A stretch of 64,000 nucleotides of DNA, from positions 29,271,761 through 29,335,760 of the forward strand of contig JABAKD010000025.1 of the NCBI GenBank assembly GCA_012845835.1. The letters are read 5' to 3'. Under the pieces are notes generated by a model that did not search any database, was not told the origin of the DNA, and saw only the letters and a list, made by a program, of their open reading frames with translations. The translations under genes and the position numbers were made by a program. Source of the stretch: Undaria pinnatifida (Eukaryota > Sar > Phaeophyceae > Laminariales > Alariaceae). Below, piece after piece: positions 56,801 to 64,000 of the stretch; position 1 is the first letter of the stretch; every line of letters begins with the position of its first letter.

Positions 56801-57234
56801 AAGAACGTCAGTGCTTCAAAGTTTGGCCCCCGCGGCAACCTGTCCGAGGACGTGGCTGTGGCTCAGGGCCGGAAAAAAACGTAACTCGATCGGGTTTGCT
56901 TGATCGATCGCATCGTACGAGAGCGATGAATACTGCAGCGGAGGCGGGAGGGAGGTGCAGCGAGGAAGCAAAAATTCTCCGAAACGCCATCGCTGGAAAC
57001 CCAATGTGCCCAGTTCTGCATGTGAATTATGTGACACTTGTTTTCAAGCTTATCTCATGGGAAAAGAGCACCGGCTACAATAGAGAGGTAGTTTATATGA
57101 ACACTTTTTGGCAGAAAAAAAAAAAAAACTGATTGACGGGGGTGTGCGTCTTAACCCATGCCAGGCAGTAATGCTATTCTTGCTTCGCAAAACGATTCGT
57201 ATTTGGAATATACCTGGGCCAACGGGTAAGTGTT

Positions 57235-57425
57235 ATAAGGCTTAGTTTGGGTAAGCTATTGGTTAACCTGTGCGAGTGGTCAAACGGACTAATACCCCAC
57301 TAATAACCTTAACAAATGGCGTCGTCGGCAGGACCATGGGTTTTTGGGTCGTGGGTTCGATCCCCACATCCACCATAATAAACTTTTTCAGATTTTCCCA
57401 TGGCGAACTTGAAAAATACTCTCCC
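57235..57425 (+). repeat. SINE-like element, family B copy 2
   Basis: Best copy. GTGTTATAAGGCTTAGTTTG leads to TTAACAAATGGCGTCGTCGG and a perfect tRNA-like T arm, GTGGG-TTCGATC-CCCAC, then ATCCACC. The tail has ACTTGAAAAATACTCTCCCC. The head lacks a pairing acceptor strand, so it is not a functional tRNA. Confidence 0.65.
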
Positions 57426-57519
57426 CGGTATACCCAGGAAATGAAACGGCTTGGATATTGACGGAGGTCCGCCGTATGTCCGGCCGACCTGCTATCCCGC
57501 CGTTTCAGGGGGGAAGAGT

Positions 57520-57605
57520 GTTATAAGGCTTAGTTTGGGTAAGCTATTGGTTAACCTGTGCGAGTGGTCAAACGGACTAATACCCCACTAATAACCTTAA
57601 CATAA
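57520..57605 (+). repeat. SINE family B, 5' fragment
   Basis: Repeats the first 85 bp of 57235-57425 almost exactly, from GTGTTATAAGGC to AACCTTAACA. Confidence 0.8.
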
Positions 57606-57749
57606 GTTCATCGGAATGCACTTTCAGTTTGCTCAAGATCCTTTTTCGGGTGATACTATATAGAGCTCACTCAAACGAGGTCCAGAAAAAAAAAAAAATG
57701 CACGTCTACTACCCGTGGCATGCGTTGGAGGTTTTACCCTTCACTTTTC

Positions 57750-57885
57750 TCGGCCGCCTTCTAGACAAGCAGTAGGTAGTCGCAGACAGGTGTAAAGTCC
57801 ATCCTTCCCACTGGTACATTTGTCTTGTAATATTTATCGCGCATAGGGCCCTCAGCGTTCCCACCTCGAACAAACGACCTTTGGG
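57750..57885 (-). repeat. SINE family A, decayed fragment
   Basis: CTTCTAGACAAGC, CAGACAGGTG, TATCGCGCATAGGG and TCAGCGTTCCCAC match the body of family A in order. Confidence 0.5.
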
Positions 57886-57899
57886 GTGCTCCAATACAC

Positions 57900-58625
57900 T
57901 TCAAGCGACTTTGATTGTTTTTTTCTGTATCTTCGGGCGGAGGGATACACCAATGAAGCGGATGGATAAAATAATTCTATAAAAATACAGCTAGCTGAAG
58001 ATCAACACACTTCCACGTTTTTTCACGTTTATCCACCCGTGTAGTGTATCGCTATAACTGCTTTGCGTTCGCAATCCAGCGCTAGCTGGCGCGTCCTCCG
58101 GCTTCCGCGGCAACGGCAGCGCAAGCTGCTGTGGCCTGCGTTCGCGTGAGTACGTCGACCCGGCGGGACCTTGGCGATCGAATTATGCGAGAAGGTTCGA
58201 TATTAGCTGGATTTGACTAGTTCCATCTTCAAGAGCGCGTTACGGCACAACCACCTTAATAGTGTCTGCTGCTCGCGACACAACAAGCAGATATATCCAA
58301 CTGAACCAAAACCGGTATAGCCTCACAGGAAAAAGAGGGCTGTAGTCGCAAATAAAACAGGCATCCTCCGACCCCTCCGTAACGGTGACAAGAGTGCGAG
58401 CAAAAAAAGCCGACCTACTCATACGACCCCCCCCCCTCCCCCCCCCTCCCCCTCCCCCGATCCCGCTCACTACTGCTGCATTGATTGGTCATGTTGCGTG
58501 TCTCAATTTCGGCCACAAAAAGAAAATAAATGTTGACTCCTCTTTTTCCTACTAATAATGGATGACACAAAAAGCGTTTCATTTCACACGGTACTCAAGT
58601 CTTGCATATACTTGCACACTTCGTC
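57900..58625. other. no supported gene
   Basis: Contains a C-rich tract at 58425-58460. No coding or repeat structure recognised. Confidence 0.4.
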
Positions 58626-58629
58626 GCCT

Positions 58630-59270
58630 TCCGCCTGGCAGTTACACAATCAGACTAACAGCTACAGATTCCGATTGACAGTTACAGATTGCAACTGACA
58701 GTTACAACTTTCAACTGACAGTTACAACTTCCGACTGGCAGCTACAGTTTCCGACTGACCGTCGTTGTCGCAGATTCCGATCGACAGACACAGACTCCGA
58801 CTGCCAGTGACAGATCCCGACTGCCGGTTATAGATTCAGACTGCGACTTGCAGTTCTGACTTGCCAGTTGCAGATCCGACTGCCTGTGACGAATCGGGGG
58901 TGCCAGTGGAAGATTCAGGTTGGAAGATCAAAGATTATTACTGACAGCTACAGACTCTGACTGACAAGTCACAGATTCCGACCGAGGTGCAGATTCCGAG
59001 TGACAGTTACAGATTCAAACACACTCCCACATTCTGACTTGATAGTTACAGATTCCGAGTGACAGTTACAGATTCCGGCTGGAAGATACAGATTCCTACT
59101 GACAGTTACACTTTCCGACTGACAGTTACAAATTCCCGACTGGCAGCTACAGATTCCCTACTGACAGTGACAGATTCCCGACTGACTCGGAGACGGATAT
59201 AGATTCCGATTGACAGTTACAGGCTCTCGTCTGACAGTTAGAGATTCCGACTGACAGTTACAGATATCGG
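58630..59270 (+). repeat. 20-bp minisatellite
   Basis: About 30 imperfect units of CAGATTCCGACTGACAGTTA over 640 bp. Units at the two ends are the most regular; the centre is diverged. Confidence 0.92.
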
Positions 59271-60088
59271 CGTTGCACGCGCCGATTAAACCCGACGCAG
59301 ACCATTGGAAAGAAAGACCCAAAGGACTACCTACAAAGGACCGAACAATCGGGCGGAATGAAATGAAAAAACACTTGAAAAAGGTATCATACTCGTATAT
59401 AGCACAAAACAGAACGCCGGCACACAAAAAATCAAGCAGACACCACTCAACAACACCACCATACGAACAAAAATCATGTACCCATGGCGGTCTGTATATG
59501 CACGTACAGTGCTACTCCGCTCGTTTTTTATGAAAAAAACAAAAAAAAAGAGCAGAAAAAAAAAAGAGAAAAGAAAACGCGTCACTTCAAATCATCATGC
59601 GTACAAATTCGATGCATCGACGAAAGATGCGCCAAGAGAAGACAAACATGAGGGAGAAGGGGAAACACTTACTCTCCCCTGTCCCCTACGACCCGCGGAC
59701 GTATCATACGTGTTTTATAAGTACGTAATCACGTCTTCTGGTTGCTGGAACCAGGCGGAAGGATTTATACGTACGTAAGCACACACGCCTCTACTGAAAC
59801 CTCGCAGCAGCAGAACAGAAAATATCTACTCCCCCCTTTCCCGGGCGAACGGCGTACGCACGTAATTATACGTGCGTAAGCACGCCTCTCGACTACTGCA
59901 AGCTTTCAGCACCAAGAATCCCGGCTACTTATATAACCGTGCAGCAGCACGAAAAACATCTACTCCCCCTTGTTCCGTGCGGACAGCGTACGCATTTACA
60001 CGCACGAAAGCACACATCCCGGGTACTGAAACCTTTCAGAAGCACGCCTCCCGGCAACAGCAGCAGCGCTCCTCCAAGCTACTGAAAC
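59271..60088. other. no supported gene
   Basis: 59740-60060 has repeats of ACGTAAGCACAC(G/A)CCTC and CTACTGAAACC with about 70-bp spacing, interspersed with TCTACTCCCCC. Confidence 0.5.
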
Positions 60089-60591
60089 CTTGCCGCAGAA
60101 GGAACCGTCTGAAACTTTCCGCCCCCCCAACCCACCGCCGCCGCCCCCCCTTCCCCGATACCGCCCACTGGGGGCTGAGGAACTCCCGCTTGAACCCCTC
60201 CACATCGCAACCCTACAGAAGAAGCCGCCAATTCTGCTTCCCCTAGCGTGTGGTACCTCAACCGATCAAATACAGTTGCCCCTGGTGACGCCGTGCTCCC
60301 GAAGGCTGGTTCAACCGGCACCGTGATCGGTTGAGGTGGTGATTGTTGTTGCTGCTGGTGATGGACATAGAGGTGGTCGCCAAACGGCGCCAAGGGTTCC
60401 CCGTCCGCAGAAAAACGTTGCCCGAGCGAATCCGGGGCTTTAATACTTTGCTGGGTTTGTCCGAGACCCGCCCCCCCCCTCGCCGCCGCCGCCGCCGCTG
60501 CTGCTGCCGCTGCCGCCACCAGGTCTTGCTGCTGCTGGTCCTGGTGACGGGGGCGCTTATCCCACGCGGACTCTTCTGCCGCTTCGTCGCC
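60089..60591 (-). CDS. exon-like polyQ/polyA ORF, unknown gene
   Basis: About 167 codons on the minus strand between acceptor TTTGGCAG|GGCGAC and donor GGCAAG|GTTTCA. The product has QQQQ, a run of 12 Ala, HHQQQQQSPPQP and a Gly-rich tail, with ordered text between (IKAPDSLGQRFSADGEPLAP, TVFDRLRYHTLGEAELAASS). It resembles a disordered regulatory protein exon. No family or partner exon was found. The opposite frame is open too, but Arg/Cys-rich and less protein-like. Confidence 0.35.
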
Positions 60592-60759
60592 CTGCCAAAT
60601 AATTTCATCGACGCAAAACACAAACGCAAAAAACGCGCGGGCGTATATACAATACACACACGTTGGTTAGACTATTTCAAAACAATACACGAAACAGGTG
60701 CTCGCATACACGAACAATCACTAACAAAGATCGTTGAGCAGCGATACACCAGGTATGTT

Positions 60760-60990
60760 GTTGTTCTCACCGTTCTCATATTAAGTCGCATAATCAAGTC
60801 CGTTGTCACTGGACAGGTCCCCTTAACTCTGGAGTGGAATAACGCTAAAGAAAAAAAATATAACATACCTGGTACCAAACGTGGTACATGTCTATATCAT
60901 GTCATACGCTGTAGCAAGTCGTACATCCGCCGCAAAAAAGATGAAGTGAGTCAGCGCACGTGCGTATCAGGCCAAAACTGGTACATACGC
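60760..60990 (+). repeat. dispersed repeat shared with 10300-10545
   Basis: Second copy of the unclassified repeat; see 10300-10545 for shared blocks. Confidence 0.5.
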
Positions 60991-61179
60991 TCAAGACTCG
61001 CAGCTGAAACCGACTACACCGCATGCCATGAAGGAAACTATACAAGGTATTATAATAATCTGAGGAGAAAACAAAAAAAGGTGGAACAAAGAAAGAGAAA
61101 ATGAGATAAACAGAAAACGAAGCAAGGAATACAACTCGCCAGCAGGGGGAGTGGAGCGAGGTAAAGGCAAGCCACAGCG

Positions 61180-61620
61180 GTACGAAAAACGAAAGGAAGC
61201 GATTCTCCGCCACACGCAGTACCGCCGTGAAAAACATGAACAGCAGCGGCGCGAGCACACTCTTGCTTAGACCCTGACCCATGTCGAAATTTTCCGAGCA
61301 CTCCCCATGATCCAACCGCACACATGCTTGCATGCCGTCATGGAAATGGCGGATGACGGCGAGCATTCTCGGCGACACGCCAAAACGAGCAAGGACATCC
61401 CACAGAAGGGTTCGGTCGACGGAGTCATATGCTTTGGTGAGGTCGCACAAGTACCATGGGGTGTCCTTCCGCGCCACTTCCTGAAGGCGTGTTGTACTAC
61501 GAGCATCATGCCAACCGTCGAGCGCTGGGTTCTAAGCCCACACAGTTCCTCCGGCAAAAATATCCTCGCGTTCGCAGTACTCGAATTCACTACGGCGTAC
61601 ATATAACTTCATGCCCACAG
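61180..61620 (-). pseudogene. LINE reverse transcriptase fragment
   Basis: On the minus strand [18 protein letters not shown] is followed, after a frame change, by [20 protein letters not shown] and then [38 protein letters not shown]. These correspond to the fingers/palm start of a non-LTR retrotransposon RT (the conserved D of motif A and the GQGL...LAPLLF block). The (Y/F)xDD motif, endonuclease and 3' end are missing. The sequence diverges at about 61190. A dead, doubly truncated copy. Confidence 0.85.
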
Positions 61621-61729
61621 TTGTTCGGCGAAACGGCCCAACCAGTGGACTTGGTAGACACATCATTATACGTCACTCACATCAAGCCACCCCGTACAAC
61701 ACAACCACACCACCAACCGCCGGTAACGA

Positions 61730-62075
61730 CGCACAACACCCACCCACCCACTCACCTACCTACCAACCCACCAACTCTCACACCCCCACACCTACCTACT
61801 CACCCGCCCCATCCCTCCTAGCCACACCCACTACCCCCTCACTGACCCACCCCCCTGCCCGCCCACTCATTCGCCAACCCGCTGACCCCACCCACCTAGC
61901 TACCCACCAAACCAACAACACCTACCCACCCACGCACCCACTTACTCACCGCTCCCACCCATCTACCTGGACCTACGTATCCACCCACAAACACCTACAC
62001 CCACCCAAACAACCACTCATGCGCCAACCCGCCGACCCAGCCACCCAGCCACCCGCCAAACCTAGCCACCCCCCC
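61730..62075 (+). repeat. CCCAC/CACC-rich minisatellite
   Basis: Degenerate repeat giving a Pro/Thr/His-rich open frame. GCCAACCCGC(T/C)GACCC recurs. Not considered coding. Confidence 0.75.
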
Positions 62076-62264
62076 CGCCTGCCAGACACGACAAGCGCGA
62101 ACAAGAAAAACATGGACAAAAATAAGAACAAGGACCTACCTGTCTGCCCATGGCTTGTAAGGTGGTCTGTATCGCCTTAGTGTAAAAATAACAAAAGGAA
62201 CAAGAAACAACAATAAACAACAACCAAAACCAACAAGAACACCAGCGAGAACAAGAAAATACAC

Positions 62265-62530
62265 CAGGGCTGTTCACGGGTCAGGTCAAACCTCGCGGGT
62301 CGGGTCGGGTCGGTCAGCTGACCAGACCCGACCCTCGAAAAATTCGAGACATCTTGGCCCGACCCGACCCAACCCGCGAGATTTTGAAACCCCCTGACCC
62401 GACCCGACCCGCGAGATTTGAAAACCTCTTGACCCGACCCGACCCGACCCGACCCGACACACTCCGAGTGACCCATGAGGTGCGAGTTTCATGCGGGTCG
62501 GGTGGACTGGACCCGTGGTATATCCCACGG
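62265..62530. mobile_element. hAT-like terminus with GGGTCGGGT repeats
   Basis: Begins CAGGGCTGTTCACGGGTC, a typical hAT-style TIR, followed by dense GGGTCGG and CCGACCC motifs. The partner end may be near 63680, where the minus strand reads GGCTTTTCACAGGTCA (14 of 16 match), giving about 1.4 kb. No transposase seen. Confidence 0.5.
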
Positions 62531-62913
62531 GTCAAAGTCGAAAGGTCACGGTCAAACATGTGTGGATATATATCTTGGGCGGTCGGTTGGTCCTTAGTCC
62601 CTCGTACTTTTCCCAGGATTTTGTGCTCTCTGGCTTTTGTACAGGTATTTAATTAATGTTGGCAGCAAATTGTGGTGTGCGCGCGAAAAAGCGCGCAACC
62701 TACACATCCGCACTTACCCGTGCCCGAGGCGCTAGACCCCCGGGTCGACCCGACAGCTCTAACTCGATGGCTTCTGATTTCACCACGATGAGCAAGCTAG
62801 CTATACGCAGTCTCCGGCCCTGGTAAGCCGCCTAGCTGAGCCGCCCCCGGCAGGAGCCCACAACTGAGATGGCGGATCTTTCAGCAGGGCTGCGATCCAC
62901 GAAGATCCGGGGC

Positions 62914-62956
62914 CCGCTGCTGCTGCTGCTGCTGCTGCTGCTCAATGCTGCTGCTG
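62914..62956 (+). repeat. CTG trinucleotide microsatellite
   Basis: About nine CTG units, an interruption CTCAATG, then four more. Confidence 0.92.
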
Positions 62957-63344
62957 CTTCGACGACTGTTCTTGCCTTTTGACGTTTGGTAATAAATCGT
63001 ACTGGTATGATATGTATATTTCTTACCGTGTATTTAACGTGTACGGGCTTCGCACATGGGTTATTATACTGCCATGTCTGTGCAGTATTCATTGTTGTAC
63101 CCTGCAAGAGCGTGTGGCCTGGCTTTTTAAGTGGACTTGGGTGGATGATACTATTATGCCAGAAAAACGCCTACGGCTTCATCCGGCACGCGTTTCGCGG
63201 AACACTTCATCCCGTTCGTACGACAAGTTACTGCCTGGTGAGATTGTTCGGCAAAAAAACTAACATACGATCGGAGTATCGGCACTCGTCCGAGAGACGT
63301 GAGAGAGGCTTTCGTGCAAGAAGCGGCAAGTTTTTTTGTCTTTT

Positions 63345-63685
63345 TCGGACCCGCGGGTCAAAAAAGGCGAATCCGCAGGCCAGATTCGCGGGTTCGACTC
63401 GCGGGTCAGTCAGAAACAACCCGCAGGTCATGGTGGTCCGCAAGTGACTCGTATCCTCGCGGGTCATGACTCGACCCGACCCGCGATATTTTTAAACCTC
63501 TTGACCCCACCCGACCCGCGGTGATTTCAAAAACCTCTTGACCCGACCCGACCGACCCGCGAGATTCCAAACTTCTTCACCCGACCTGGCCCGTGAGATT
63601 TCAAAACATAATGACCCAACCCGACCCGATCCGACCCGCGACATTTTGAGCCCCCTTCATGACCTGTGAAAAGCCACGGGAATAA
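63345..63685. mobile_element. hAT-like GGGTCGGGT repeats, probable right end
   Basis: Repeated GACCCGACCCGCGAGATTT-type units ending in GACCTGTGAAAAGCC, an inverted match to the start at 62265. Confidence 0.45.
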
Positions 63686-64000
63686 CCTACCTGCATGCGC
63701 ATGGTCGTAACGTGGTCTGCACCAGGGAATAACATAGGTGATGGCGCTGGTGCGCTGGCGCACATTTCCGTTAGAAATCCAGTTATTTTACGCCCGCAAC
63801 AATAATCGCCGAGAATCGCCGAAGGTCATTCATTGTTTTGTTGCGCGCATTTTGCCGAAAATAAATAAAATAGTTTTGAAAAAAAAATCATCGCACCACT
63901 GCGACCGTAAATATGAGCACCGTTGGTATATACTACCATTAGCGCGAGACTGTGTTTATATTTTCGCACAAAATGTTATGCGGAAAAAGGGGCCGTTTCT
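63686..64000. other. no supported gene
   Basis: Ordinary AT-moderate sequence up to the window end. Nothing recognised. Confidence 0.4.

Noticed and set aside
57340-57375. Possible tRNA gene with a perfect T arm
   Set aside because: No acceptor pairing and no clear D or anticodon arm; it belongs to a repeated SINE-like element.
60343-61104. 253-codon plus-strand frame
   Set aside because: The first third is the complement of the polyQ/polyA exon candidate, and the rest lies across a dispersed repeat shared with 10.3 kb.
61611-62180. 189-codon Pro/Thr/His-rich frame
   Set aside because: Produced by a CCCAC minisatellite with no protein-like segments.

Overview
The window looks like nuclear DNA of a large-genome eukaryote. 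The ribosomal protein L15 gene is split into four exons over 8.3 kb, a second conserved gene needs at least eight exons over 13 kb, and introns of 0.1 to 4.4 kb are full of MITE-, SINE- and hAT-like repeats. The low-complexity, Ala/Gly/Ser/Gln-rich coding style and the LINE reverse transcriptase fragment suggest a stramenopile, most likely a brown alga. That is an inference from style, not a proof. I found no bacterial operon, CRISPR array or rRNA.

Layout. 0-3.3 kb holds repeats only, including a SINE-like copy at 1.5-1.8 kb. 3.3-11.6 kb is RPL15 on the minus strand, with a GC-AG third intron, a 30-bp CCAAT-type minisatellite and several MITE copies inside introns. 11.6-18 kb is non-genic: a SINE copy, an interstitial TTAGGG run and a pair of about 325-bp LTR-like direct repeats 2.9 kb apart. 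18.0-31.1 kb is a TAF1C-like gene on the plus strand (RNA polymerase I SL1/TIF-IB subunit). Its exon phases agree across all eight exons found, and its first exon or exons were not located. Intron 6 carries a 1.55-kb element with 24-bp terminal inverted repeats, GGTACC-rich subterminal arrays and an opposite-strand 112-codon ORF. 31.1-41.5 kb is repeat-rich and without a supported gene. 42.25-44.59 kb is an intronless 780-aa gene for a tail-anchored, disordered protein with eight NPF motifs, bracketed by inverted copies of a 270-bp MITE. 47.1-48.2 kb is a second copy of part of the TAF1C exon 6/intron 6 region that lacks the intron-6 insertion. 49-54 kb is mostly tandem repeats. 55.0-56.5 kb contains three decayed relatives of the 3' end of the 780-aa gene. 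56.5-64 kb has minisatellites, SINE copies, an exon-like polyQ/polyA ORF, a LINE RT fragment and hAT-like GGGTCGGGT repeats.

The two conserved genes both serve ribosome production: TAF1C in rRNA transcription and RPL15 in the large subunit. They are divergently oriented and 6.4 kb apart as modelled. Nothing in the sequence shows that they are co-regulated. The 780-aa protein has no recognised family. Its NPF motifs and membrane anchor suggest a membrane-bound ligand of EH-domain endocytic proteins, which is an inference.
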